Positions 36,669-47,699 of a DNA stretch of 64,000 nt are shown in pieces. Position numbers and translations under genes: made by a program. How positions within the stretch are numbered: the first letter of the stretch is position 1; every line of letters begins with the position of its first letter. Origin of the DNA: Vespula vulgaris (taxonomy: Eukaryota; Arthropoda; Insecta; Hymenoptera; Vespidae); assembly GCF_905475345.1 (NCBI RefSeq), contig NC_066602.1, positions 3,932,814-3,996,813 on the forward strand. The letters run 5' to 3'. A model generated the notes under the pieces. That model made no database searches. It saw only the letters and a list, made by a program, of their open reading frames with translations, and had not been told where the DNA came from.

Positions 36669-37382
36669 ATCAACGGTGACACACCGAACCCTCGCACAGT
36701 TACAACTAGGTGAGTAATTCGATTAAAGACAAACATGATCAATCTAACCCAACGAGATATTTCTTATTTTATGGATGACTTTGTTATCTATCATCTAATA
36801 CTTACCCTCAGCGATTTAAGATAATATCGTTTTTTTTTTCTAATGAAAATTATTCGAAAACATTATTAAAATTGTTAAACATTTTTTGCACTGAATATTT
36901 AACGCATAAAAAAAATTACTAAAAGCAAAAGAAAAGAATTGTTAAGTTCGATATACATCATCATATAACTATATATATATATATATATACGCACGCATCT
37001 TTTTTTATTAAGAAGAAAAATATTTTATTGCTTCGTAGGATCGTCGAATTCGTACAAAATCCAAACGATTTTCGATATCCATTGTTTTCATCTCGTTTTT
37101 ATCGCACATCGTTTCTATTGAAATAGTAGTAGCTAGTGAAAGAGAGAGAGAGAGTCTTTTTGACAAAATATAAGGAAGAAATTTCTTGCTCGGAGTATCG
37201 AGATTTTTATCTCACGTAGAAATAAGAATCCTTAGAATTTTCAACGGGCACGAGTGGACACATTTCGGTCGAACGAACGTGTTCGTCGAAGGTTACGATA
37301 CTCGCCATCGACTTTGCTTTGTTATTGTATCTCGTCGAGTCACGATAGTATCGTTTCCGAACTCGATCGAGGAAAATTGAGT

Positions 37383-37515
37383 TTGAGAGAAAAGAGAGAG
37401 AGAGAGAAAGAGAAAGAGAGAGAGAGAGAGATTGAGAGAGAGGGAGAGAGAGCTAGTGATAGAGATAGAGATACAGAGAGAGATATAAAGAGTCGAAGAG
37501 AAAGAAGAAAGTGCT
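37383..37515. repeat. Purine-rich (GA)n compound tract
   Basis: About 130 bases of GA, GAAA and GATA units on the plus strand, giving R/E-rich plus frames and S/L-rich minus frames. Confidence 0.88.
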
Positions 37516-38699
37516 GTGTAGTGCTAACGAAACATCTGCTGTATCTCCTAGAAAATATCTCATTTCTAATTTCTAATTTAGAATTTTTTCCTTTTTTCGT
37601 ATCTCGAATTTTTTCTTCCCTCTTTTCGATCCTCTCCTCGCCCATATGCTTTCCTAAAGTAAGGTCGTTCTTTTTGCGAGATGAACTTTAGAAGTAAGGA
37701 AAAATAAGAATTGAATTGTTCTTTTTTTATGTGCAGTGAAAAGAGACGTAAGTAGATTTTCGTACGAAGTTTTTAAGCACCAACGAAACGTTTAATTATC
37801 TCAAATCGAATAATTGGAATCTGAAAAATATGAAGAAAGAAAGAAAGAGAAAGAAACGTAAGGTCGGTTAAAAAATCTCAACGTTCCATATTTATATGGA
37901 AATGATTTCGAATTGTTAATGCAGAAATTTGTGCGTGTCTGTGTTCTATGCATATAGAACTTATATTCACGCATGCGTCTCGTGAGCTTTCAACGAGCTT
38001 TCAGGAGCTTTCAGGAGCTTTGCGATACTCGTAGGAAAGATTGGAAGATAAAATTCAAGATGGACGCCCGACTAGAATATAAAGAGCATAACGTGTTTCA
38101 CAATTACGAACCGGTTAAATTATCTCGCTATATCGCGTCTGTCCGATAGGAAGAGATTTGTGTGATTTTCCATTTAGAATATAACATGGCCAAAAGCGAA
38201 AACTACTAATGGCTTTCGAGCTTCAGCCATCCAATTTTCCGAACGGTAAAAATACGAAGTAGATATCGTCAATAGTGCTAACGCGTTTTTTTTTTTTTTT
38301 AATAAATACAAATTTCATTAATATTTCGTAAAGATATAATAATTACTCTTTTTGCAACAATATTATATCATGCAATGGTTCGTAATATTCGATTTCATTT
38401 TTTCTCGAACTTCTTTTCTCTTTTCCTTGTTCAACAAATTTTTCTAGAAAAAGAAAAATCTCCAAATATCATTCATTCTCTTTTTATTTTTCATACGCTT
38501 CTTACTTTGACATCTTACATCTTACGTCTAATACGTAACATGCTTACATACGTAGTACAAGTACGCATACTTTACGAGAGTACCCTTAAATATCTCAAAA
38601 GTGCACTGCATTTTAAATAGCCCGCGAGGGCGACTTGTGGTAAGGCGAGAAAAGAGGCATGAGAGAGAGAGAGAGAGAGAGAGTTAGTGGTGGGGATAT

Positions 38700-38796
38700 A
38701 CGACCGTAGAGCGTGGAGTGGGGGTACGTAGAGAGCATAGAGAGCGTGGAGTGGGGGAACGTAGAGAGCATAGTGAGCGTGGAGTGGGGAGCGAGT
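38700..38796. repeat. 33-bp minisatellite, about 2.7 units
   Basis: GAGCGTGGAGTGGGG begins at 38709, 38742 and 38775, an exact 33 bp period; the link TACGTAGAGAGCATAGA is nearly identical between units. Since 33 is divisible by three, the minus-strand frame 38684-38920 shows an 11-residue repeat (PTPRSLCSLR plus S or T). I treat that frame as a by-product. Confidence 0.9.
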
Positions 38797-38817
38797 AGGA
38801 GTCGAGCGGTGGTTGAC

Positions 38818-38845
38818 GGGTGATTGGGTGGGTAGATGGGGGGGG
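38818..38845 (+). other. Canonical G-quadruplex motif
   Basis: GGG at 38818-38820, GGG at 38826-38828, GGG at 38830-38832 and a run of eight G at 38838-38845, with loops of five, one and five bases. This fits the standard G3+N1-7 pattern with no relaxation. It lies 22 bases right of the 33-bp minisatellite. Confidence 0.75.
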
Positions 38846-40069
38846 ATAAGAGGTTGGATGATCGCGCGAAGAGACGTGCCTTCTCAGTCCGTCGTCGTCC
38901 TTGTCCCTCTCATCATCCACGTCGTTTTAGCGTAGCACGTTTTAACGTTGGCTCGTATCAGCCGAGGATCGCGTCTATCCAAAGAAGATAATATAAAGTC
39001 CGACGAGACACAGCTCTTCGTTCTTGCTGGCATCAACATTATCGCTGTCTTGGCACCGCCATTCAACCTTTCCTCGGTTTAAAACCCTTCTCTCTCTTCT
39101 TGTTGATTTTATACTTAACTTTTTACTTCCCCTCTCCCTTTCGGAAAGTTCTTTTTAAAACGACAGTTGATTAAAGTTTTGTCTTTCGTTATTTCGTATT
39201 CCTTATTTTTTTTTTTCTTTGCTTTTTGTTAATAAAGATTATAATAATAACAATGATATGAATGTATGTGTGTATATATATTTGTTAAGTTAAAAGCAAA
39301 TTATATTTCCTCTTAATTAAGGTTGATTAATTAAATTGTAAGTGTAACATAGGAAAGACGCTGATTTTTTTTTTTATTAATTTTTTATTACAAGTTCTTT
39401 TTTTTATTACAAGACTATTATTAGAAAATTATTTCTCTATACGGATTAGTCAAATAGAAAATAAAAAACGTTTCGAGGTTAAAAACTACGATTAAAAAAA
39501 AAAACAAAAAAACGATGTAAAATATAGGTATTTTTCCAAACAAAAACTTGACTCGATGATCCGTCCTATACAATACGCTATACGTTTTCCGAATTTAAAA
39601 CAAACGTTAACTATAAAATAAATACGATTATAAAAAAAGAAAACGATGATACATCGGGTAGAAGGGCTTGTATAAACTATTTAGATACAACGCTCTAAGA
39701 ATAAAAGAAAAAAAAGATAATAATAAACAAATCAGAGACGAACCTTTATCGTCTCGTATGACGTAACGAGATTATAACGTAACATACGAATAATATTATA
39801 TTTACGTATAAACTATTATTTTTATACACGCGTACGATGTAGAATAATAACACGTAATACGTTGACAAAGAAAATGTTAAATAGAAGGAACATTCTCTAT
39901 AAATTCGCAATCGCGATCGAATTCGCTTATTCACTAGCAAGGTCCTTTTAAAAAGTCGCTGATGTTACTGATTTCAACTTGACACGGAGAGAACAAACGG
40001 AGAACAAATGAGCATCCTGAATTATCCACAAACTCTTTTACCCGTTGTGTCATTCCCTCTCTATTTCTC

Positions 40070-40430
40070 GTGGAAAAGATAAGGAAGAATGAAAGAGTAA
40101 GAGAGTAAAGAGTAACGAAGAAAGAAAGAAAGAAAGGAGGGACAATGGTAAGAGCGAAAGAGAATACATCGTTGAGTGAGAAAGAAAGAGGATAAAAGTA
40201 AGAGAAAATAGAGAGAGAGAGGGAAAGAGGGAGAATTTGTTGGACAGTGAAAGAGAGAGAGAGAGAGAGAAGAGTAGTAGTAGTAGTAGTAGTGTAGTAA
40301 GAGTGAGAGAAAAAGTATATGAGATAAAGAGAAAGAGAATCCATTAACGAGTAAGAGAGAGAGAGAGAGAGAGAGAATGAGAATACATTGGAAAGAGAAA
40401 GAGAATACATCGAAGAGTATTTTCAACGAG
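40070..40430. repeat. Purine-rich block with repeated GAAAGAGAATACAT motif
   Basis: The plus strand is mostly A and G. Inside it, GAAAGAGAATACATCG or close variants recur at about 40156, 40331, 40376 and 40397. Runs of (GA)n (40252-40271, 40350-40375) and (AGT)n (40272-40293) are included. Minus-strand frames of 127-158 codons are S/L/F-rich products of this bias. Confidence 0.75.
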
Positions 40431-40564
40431 GAATCCCATCTCACTCGTAGCTTCTCTGGATATTCCCTCTACCTCTTTTACCACCACCCCTACCACTCTT
40501 AGTACATCCCATTTCTCCGTTTCTCTCAAACCGTGACAAGATAAAGAGAGCCCGAAGCACAGTA

Positions 40565-40588
40565 AGGAAGGAAGGAAGGAAGGAAGGA

Positions 40589-40613
<25 letters not shown>
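40565..40613. repeat. (GGAA)n-(GA)n compound microsatellite
   Basis: About six GGAA units followed by about twelve GA units. Confidence 0.96.
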
Positions 40614-40619
<6 letters not shown>

Positions 40620-41544
40620 TCACAAGGGAATCCCTTCTACTTTGTGAAGGGATGCACCACGTCTTCGACACTCGTCGCGCGTGTCACTGAATTCCTGGAA
40701 ATCCTAGCCACGGGCAAAAAGGATCTTCGTCCTGTCGTTCGTTGTTACGTCATCGGACTACTCATCCCTCTCTCTCTCTCTCTCTTTCCCTCTTTGAGTT
40801 ATACGGATCTATATAATATTGGAACACTACTCTAAAGGAAACGACAGAGAGAGAGAGAGAGAGAGAGAAGGAGAAGAGAGACGGATGATCAAATGCGCTG
40901 CCCTTTATTTTTTTTCTTATTCTTTTTCTTTTTTCTCTTCTATTTTTTTCTTTCTCTCTTTCACACACACGCACAGACAGAGACGTATACACAAAGTAGC
41001 AATGGCTAGAGTTAGCAGAGAAAATTATCTTTTTTTCTTCTTTTTTTTTTTACATTGGAGATAATCTCTCCGTGACTTCTTTTTTGCAGTTCTCGTAGTA
41101 TTCTTCTTTTTCTTTTATCTTTTTTATTCTTTCATTACGTTCGTATGGAACAGTTTGAAAATCGACGGACACAGATCTTCGAAATGCGACCGCGGGCGAG
41201 GAATGGGAGGGATTGAGATCAGGCTGGAAAGGGCGAAACTGCGAAGGGTGAATTTGGTGGGTAAGTTAAAAGGGGAAGAAGACAGGGGAGGAGAAAAAAG
41301 AAATCAATTTGTTCCCAACGTGACATCCTTTGAGATCACTTAGTGGAAATTCCACGCTGCGTCCAAGTACTATGTATCCGCATATCTCTCTCTCTCTCTC
41401 TTTCATTTTAATGGTCCGAGAAGAGAAGAGGGTTGCGTTTCGGTTTGCTTTCGGCGTTCACTGAGCGATTGCCATTGCTGGTGCTCTTATGACGTTTGGA
41501 AAAGGAGAGAAAGAGAAAGACTACGTGTGTGTGTGTGCGTGAGT

Positions 41545-41546
<2 letters not shown>

Positions 41547-41597
<51 letters not shown>

Positions 41598-41602
41598 TGT
41601 GT
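41547..41602. repeat. (GA)n-(GT)n compound microsatellite
   Basis: About 24 GA units followed by four GT units; a short (GT)n run precedes it at 41526-41537. Confidence 0.96.
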
Positions 41603-41770
41603 ATGTTGAAAGTGGCTAATGTCTTTGTCGTGTCGATTGTCAACGAATTCTCCCTTTTGAAGAGAGAGATGGGGTAGGTAAGAGGGGAAAGAGAGACATA
41701 TACGGTACTATATTTACGGTTATGGATACTGATAGGTCACGTGGCTTGTTACTCTCGTTATATATCGTAC

Positions 41771-41876
41771 CTATCTCTATCTCTATCTCTATCTCTATCT
41801 CTATCTCTATCTCTATCTCTATCTCTATCTCTATCTCTATCTCTATTCCTATTCCTATTCCTATTCCTATTCCTAT
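41771..41876. repeat. Hexanucleotide tract (TCTATC)n then (TATTCC)n
   Basis: About twelve perfect CTATCT-type hexamers (41771-41846) switch sharply to five TATTCC hexamers (41847-41876). The six-base period keeps plus frames open as S-I, L-S, I-P or F-L dipeptide repeats. Confidence 0.96.
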
Positions 41877-42103
41877 TTCTCTCTCTTTTTTCTTCTTATT
41901 ACTTTAGCTTTGAGATTATTTATATTATACGTACGTATGTTTTGTATACGTGGGTATTTACATATGTATGTACGCGTATAAATTCGAAATTTGAATTTTT
42001 ATCGTGTGAATTAAATCTCGTGAAATTGAAATCTCTCGTGTATGTTTGTACGTTGTACGATACCAATGTGTATATATAAAATACGTATATATGCTATATG
42101 TTA

Positions 42104-42152
42104 TTTATATATATATGTGTTTGTGTGCGTGTGTACGCGCGCGCGCGTGCGT
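42104..42152. other. Alternating purine-pyrimidine tract (possible Z-DNA)
   Basis: An AT run passes through GTGTGCGTGTGTAC into six CG units and GTGCG. Alternating CG and TG of this length is the classic sequence type able to adopt the left-handed form under negative supercoiling. Confidence 0.6.
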
Positions 42153-42409
42153 TTTAGGCAAATATGAAATATGAGCCTTTAATGAAAAATTTATTCGCGC
42201 GTTCGACTTTTTCCCGTTTTTTCTATTTCTTGCCTTTGACAGTTTTTTACTTTTATTTCTTTTTATTTTCTATTTATTTATTTATTTATTTATTTATTTT
42301 TTGTATATATTTATTCTCGGTTTCGTCGTAGACAGCTCGAAATATTTTATGTCAGTGGAATCCGATGAAATCAGTATCTCGTGTACTTGTTTGTGTGATT
42401 GATCTAGTT

Positions 42410-42439
42410 ACACGTACATAGATATACACATGTACGTGT
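42410..42439 (+). other. Hairpin with 10-bp perfect stem
   Basis: ACACGTACAT (42410-42419) and ATGTACGTGT (42430-42439) are exact reverse complements around a 10-base loop. Confidence 0.75.
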
Positions 42440-43068
42440 TAATATGTCTAATGGAGATAAATAAGAGCTTTTTGTGATAAATTTCGTTCGCGTATTTTAT
42501 CTTTGAAGAACACGCAATTTTTTACGTAATCTAATAGATTAATCTAATTCAATAATACGACAAACAGTACAATTATATATAATACTAACAGTGGTATTAA
42601 AATAATATTATATATTAATAAATTATATAGTATACACACACATATATATATCACAGTAATATATAACAACGGATAATTATTATAATAATTATAACATTAT
42701 ATAATACTGAACTTACAAAGAAACTTAACGAACGAGATAATAATTACAAAATAATTATAATTAATGCAATTAAATTTGTGTACAATATTATATTAAATAA
42801 AATCATATAATTAATATTTATTATTATATACATTGCAAAATATATACATATATATTCAATGAGAATGAAAACAATTAGAATCATTTGCCATTAGCGTTAC
42901 GGGTATATCTATGTATTTCAATATCTCCTTGGATATGTCCTCGAAATGTCCTTTGTGGTGTACTCGAGCAAGGTTCCTTGTCCTGTTCTCTAATTGGAAA
43001 GGATCTTCTCGATTGACTCTACTTTCGACCGAACGACGTAATCGAAGTGATCACGACAGAGTTCCTTC

Positions 43069-43071
<3 letters not shown>

Positions 43072-43104
<33 letters not shown>
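43072..43104. repeat. (CT)n microsatellite
   Basis: About 16 uninterrupted CT units. Confidence 0.97.
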
Positions 43105-43109
<5 letters not shown>

Positions 43110-43570
43110 CCACCCTCCTTTCATTTCCTTCTTCTCCTCCTGCTCCTCTTGCTTCTTCCATTGGGAAACGTAAACGACGAGCATGAATTTCTCTCGACGC
43201 ATTCAATTTTGAATATTTTTATGATGAAAAAGTAGAAAAACGTGAACGAGTTTCTCCGTGTGCGCGCATTCGTTTGTACGACAATAACGTCGATCTCTTA
43301 GTTTTCCACGTCGTTTCATTCGTAGTTACATTGTTGGTTTATGCAACGTGGTATGTATATGGATCTATGTATGTAAAATACGTAGGATTGAATTTCAAAG
43401 AGACGATTTTTCATTCTCCATTACAAAGAAATTTAATAAGGTTCTTTCGCTCTTTTTTTCCTTTTTTTCTGTTTCCTTTTTGTCCGTTGTTTGTTTGTTT
43501 ATTTTTTTTTTTAATGGTAATCCAATATATATATATATATTTATAGAGATCAACGCTCTTATCTAGACAT

Positions 43571-43830
43571 AGTACATTCTGTACTTACTTAGATGCGTAA
43601 CGTTAGAAGGTAAGTCTTGTCGGACAAATCTGATACGTTTAATAACGACGAGAGAGAAGATCTACTGGTTACTGAATCGCCAACACTAATTGCAGACCGT
43701 TCGGCATCAATTATGTTATCACGTGGCACGCTCGTAATTAGTGGACCATATCGGGATTTGAGACGTTATCTCGAGACTTGATGTAACGTTGCGCGGATCA
43801 TTCGATCGACATGAATTATTGTTTCCGTTC
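43571..43830. promoter_or_regulatory. Complex unique island, possible regulatory element
   Basis: About 260 bases with no simple repeat, GC-richer than its flanks, with no frame open across it. It contains CACGTGGCAC near 43720 and an ATTGTTT SOX-type word near 43817. Complexity is the only real evidence for function. Confidence 0.2.
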
Positions 43831-44458
43831 AATTAACGTTCTAAACACGAAAATGATATATAATAATATCGATCTTGAAATACGATTACAAGTTCGACAT
43901 CTACGATCGTTTTCTCGTTCCTTGAGTAAATTCGTTGATTTATACAATTTTTCTTTTTTTTAGGATCAAAATAAATCGATATTTTTATAGACCAAGATTC
44001 ATTTCTTATCCCGACATAATTTATGATCAATATTCGTTTAATTCCAAGATCGCATACGTTTGTAATTGAAGATTAGAATTAAAAAGAAGAGAAAGAAAAA
44101 CAAAAGGAAGAAAAAACAAAATATTTTTACTTTTACTAAAAGTTCAACCCCAATTAATTCTATTCGACTCGCAGTCGGAGTCATGTCGGTCAAATTTGAT
44201 TTTTATTTTTATCGGTAATAAGAATAATAATAGTAATTAAGAAGGAAAGGAGGAAAAAGAAAATCGCTAATCATATAATAAAAAATTTACTCGCTCCTTC
44301 GCGCAATCCTGTGTAATTTTCTTAAGAGAAATCGTTAAGAGATCTTAATTCGTAGGTGGAAACGACGATGATCGATAATTACGTGTCGATTTTCGCGTGA
44401 TCAATGGTAATTAGACTACTAATTTTCGCTTAACGTGGGCGCGCGTGCGAGAGAGATA

Positions 44459-44481
44459 GATGGATGGATGGATGGATGGAT
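44459..44481. repeat. (GGAT)n microsatellite
   Basis: About five and a half GGAT units. Confidence 0.95.
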
Positions 44482-45465
44482 AGATCGAGAGAAAGAGAGA
44501 GAGAAAATGATTTAATAGGAACGACTATACGTAGGATTTAATTTCCGGAAGCTAAGTTAACGTTACTAGGACGGGTCACCAGCCTACTTTTTCCTCCTCT
44601 CCTCTTTCCCCAACCCCCTTCCACTCCTCTTTACACACCCCTCTCCAGTAGCGACTATTCTTGTCTGACACTGCCCCTTTTTTCTTCCTTATCCCTTCGC
44701 CCAACCTTTCGTGCTTACAATTAGCCTTCTTCTCGTAATGATTATACAGATATAAATAGAATACTCGATGATCCATATAAAACGGAGGATTTAATCGATC
44801 CTCTAGTAGCTCTTATCCCTTCGACGTTCATTACGTAATATAGCAATAATATTGAAATATGATTTTTATTATTTACATTCATTTCTCGATAGTTCTCTTC
44901 GTTCTCTCTCTCTCTTTTCTTTTTTGTTTTTTTTTTTTGTAATCTTCATCGAGTCTCGACGAAGACATTTTTATTTGTACGCGTTTATTTATATTTGGAT
45001 GCGGGCTGTGACAAAGTTAGATCACTTTTAATTCGACGTATGAATATATACGGGCGTGTGCATGCGCTGGACAAGCGTTTAATGAAGAACGCACGGACAT
45101 TCTGAATGTTCGTAATAATAACGTGATTTGTAACACATACACTGTTTCTATATATCGAGTGAGTTACTTAAAATTGGTATCGTGCGTTGTTAAAATATAT
45201 TTTTTAATAAATTCTTTTTACAATATTTTTCTATCCATTTTATATATATGTACACACACACACACACACGTACGTACATACACGTATACACGTATGAGTT
45301 CAATGCGCTGATCTGGCTCACCTATTTTAAAACCACTACATCGAACGTAAAAAAACGTAAAAGATTAAAAAAAAAATAGGAAAAAAAAAGAACGATAGAT
45401 ACTAAAAAAAGGAGGAAATGGTAGAAGAGGGAAGGAAAAAAGGAAGAAAGAAAAAAGAAGCAAGA

Positions 45466-45630
45466 TGGCGGATACTCCAGGCATCAATGAGAGCTCCGTC
45501 TCTCTCGACAGGTTGTCTGCTAGCTCGAGTTAATTAAACGTAATTACGTTCCATTTTCCGGCAGGCCCGTTCGACGCTAACGAAAATTAGCTTCTTGCGG
45601 AGCCAACCTAACGGCTCTTCCGTCTTCGTT
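45466..45630. promoter_or_regulatory. Complex unique island with homeodomain-type cores
   Basis: Repeat-free and GC-richer than its flanks, with TTAATTAA, CGTAATTACG and AAATTAGC within about 70 bases. Clustered TAATTA-type cores occur in developmental enhancers, but they also arise by chance in AT-rich DNA. No frame is open across it that I can recognise. Confidence 0.2.
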
Positions 45631-45652
45631 ACACTCAATATCGTTCAGTTTA

Positions 45653-45686
<34 letters not shown>

Positions 45687-46311
45687 TTCCTTCCCTCTTT
45701 CTCTCTCTTTCTCTCTTGTAGTTTCTTGCCCAACCCTAAGACACGTCTCGTTATTTTCTTTTCTCTCTCTCTCTCTTTTTTTTCTTTCTTATTTACCTTC
45801 TTTTCAACCTAAATTTTATCTACAAAGACAGGCAGCAAGATCTACGATCTATAAATGATTGTGGTTGATCGTTAATTGCGGTGTAATTACTAACTGCCAT
45901 TCATTCTTTATAGAAATATATATATATATATTTATGTATATTTATATATTCGGAAATTAGAATTTATATGTCTTCATTCCGAATTTATATTAATAAAAAT
46001 TAGAATTCGAATGAATTTTGCTCATAAATTAGACAATTTAAATTCACATAAATGAGAATTTATATTAATCGATTAAAACTTTAATTTGGAAATTAAAGTT
46101 TTTGAATTGCATATTTAATTTACTCCTTAATAAGTATCAAAATAGAAGGATGAGATTAATCCCTTTTTTTTTATCGATTAAATCCGTTAGTTTCTAACGG
46201 TACTAATTTCTGACTCGATCTAATAAGATATTCTCAGTGACATACACGTACGCACGCACGAATGTGCGCATATACTTAGTCAATTATATTCTCCACAACC
46301 TAGTTTCATTT

Positions 46312-46347
46312 GTTTCTAATTATTACTCGCCCGACGGTATTAGAAAC
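46312..46347 (+). other. Hairpin with 9-bp perfect stem
   Basis: GTTTCTAAT (46312-46320) pairs with ATTAGAAAC (46339-46347) around 18 bases. A competing stem uses CTAGTTTC (46300-46307) and GAAACTAG (46343-46350). Confidence 0.6.
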
Positions 46348-47699
46348 TAGTAGCAATTCGATAAAGTATCGTTTCGATACTCGATTATCTCTCGCAATTA
46401 TCTCCAAAGCGAAACTTATAGTTCGAAATTCACGATATCGATTATCCCATAGGGATACTCTACTTTCTGTTCTCTATGTATTAATTCTATCGAAAAATTC
46501 TAATCATTCGTGATTTGTTTTTAGATTCCTGGAAAAGATTTATTACGTTCGAGAAAGAAAAATTCTAATTTTTTAAGTTGTTATAAAAATAATGACGATA
46601 TATTATATACACATATAATAAATAAATAAATAAATAAAATGAATACACACAACAAAAAAAAAAAGAAAAAAGGAGAAGAAACTGCTAACGCATTAAATGT
46701 AATTTTTTTCCAAGTACCATGATGTTTAGAAATCTAATCAAGGAGATGTTGCGTGATAGGAATGTCGATATTTGGCGCGATATATTAGAAAAACGGTGAG
46801 AATGAACGAAGATCAAGAATGTAAGGCACGTCTTCTCAAGAAGCTATTTTATCTCAGAAAATGACGAGGCAGCTTATTCTCGTTAAACCGAAGGAGGAGC
46901 GATCTCTCTCTCTCTCTCTCTCTCTTTCTCTATTTCTATCTCTATCTCTATCTTTATCTCGCTCTCTCTCTCGATCGGATATTTTCTTCGCGCTTCCTTA
47001 ACCCATACCATAGAAGAGATCTATCGATCGATCCATCGGCACTCTCATTTTCGACACGACGTTATCAACCATCTCGAATATCCTCCCTGTACTACTCTAC
47101 TTAACTTCCAAGCTTGCTTATTAACTTAGAAATCCTCGCTCCTGTTAAATACCACTTTCTCGAAAAAAAAATTCTACGTATTGGATTACTTGAAAATTCA
47201 TTTATTCGCGTATTAATTCAAAGTACAATCAATAAATATAATACCTAATTCATTCGTGAATTGGAATTCTAACTTATAAATACGAATTTTTGACTCGCTA
47301 ATCGATCGTGCATTTATAAGTCAAACCGAATGAATATAATATCAGGAATTGTATCGATTTTGATCATTTATTTGGTTATTTTGATTAAAGTTTCTTTTTC
47401 CTTTTTTTCTAAATTAATTTCTATTTCTATTGTATCTCTGTTCGAAACGTTGGAATCGTTTTTTATCGAAGATTTATCTGATTTTATTTCTTTCTTCCGT
47501 TTTAATTTTTCTTCAAATTATTTTCTCTCTTTCTCCATTTCTTTTTTATCTTTCTTATCTACCCGATACGTTTTCTTTTTGTTTTTTCTTTGAATAATTT
47601 TCCAATATATTTCGTTCCTTTTTATTCGGTGATCTGTCGGAACGTATCAATAACATTTTATCGAGATTTTTCTCGAAAAAATTCTCTTCTCTTTTCAAT

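Larger units (their letters stand above)
35251..38660. other. Gene-free stretch
   Basis: No gene found. A-rich and AT-rich DNA at 35.45-35.9 kb and 36.2-36.5 kb; a complex island at 35.98-36.18 kb; (ACAT)n at 36502-36532; an inverted repeat at 36647-36668; a purine-rich tract at 37383-37515. The frame at 37186-37380 has balanced residue usage but starts at a non-ATG codon and matches nothing I know. Confidence 0.6.
38846..41546. other. Gene-free stretch
   Basis: No gene found. A complex, GC-richer segment lies at 38.87-39.07 kb and is open for 60 codons on the minus strand without a recognised product. AT-rich DNA fills 39.1-39.9 kb. Purine-rich DNA with (GA)n, (AGT)n and (GGAA)n runs fills 40.07-40.62 kb. 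Complex sequence at 40.62-40.76 kb and 41.15-41.35 kb is open for about 60 codons in plus frames of low interest. Confidence 0.6.
41877..43570. other. Gene-free stretch
   Basis: No gene found. Alternating purine-pyrimidine DNA at 42104-42152, (TTTA)n at 42271-42299, a hairpin at 42410-42439, AT-rich DNA at 42.53-42.88 kb and (CT)n at 43072-43104. The segment 42900-43070 is complex; a plus frame crosses it into the CT run but shows nothing recognisable. Confidence 0.62.
43831..47600. other. Gene-free stretch
   Basis: No gene found. (GGAT)n at 44459-44481, a CA run at 45254-45269, purine-rich DNA at 45355-45465, a complex island at 45466-45630, CT tracts at 45655-45720 and 46909-46960. Two hairpins lie close together: CCGTTAG/CTAACGG around TTT (46184-46200) and GTTTCTAAT/ATTAGAAAC (46312-46347). 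AT-rich DNA with repeated GAATTTATATTAAT words fills 45.95-46.1 kb. Confidence 0.62.

Noticed and set aside
37186..37380. 64-codon frame with balanced amino-acid use
   Set aside because: It starts at a non-ATG codon, matches no family I know and a longer overlapping frame is open through the GA tract.
38684..38920. Minus-strand ORF with an 11-residue repeat
   Set aside because: The 33-bp minisatellite is divisible by three, so an in-frame peptide repeat is automatic. No flanking domain or splice evidence was seen.
41722..42079. ORFs with S-I, I-P and L-S repeats
   Set aside because: They are products of a hexanucleotide microsatellite, which keeps all plus frames open.
46822..46830. TAAGGCACG, the start of the conserved miR-124 sequence
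   Set aside because: The match stops after nine bases and no suitable precursor hairpin surrounds it.
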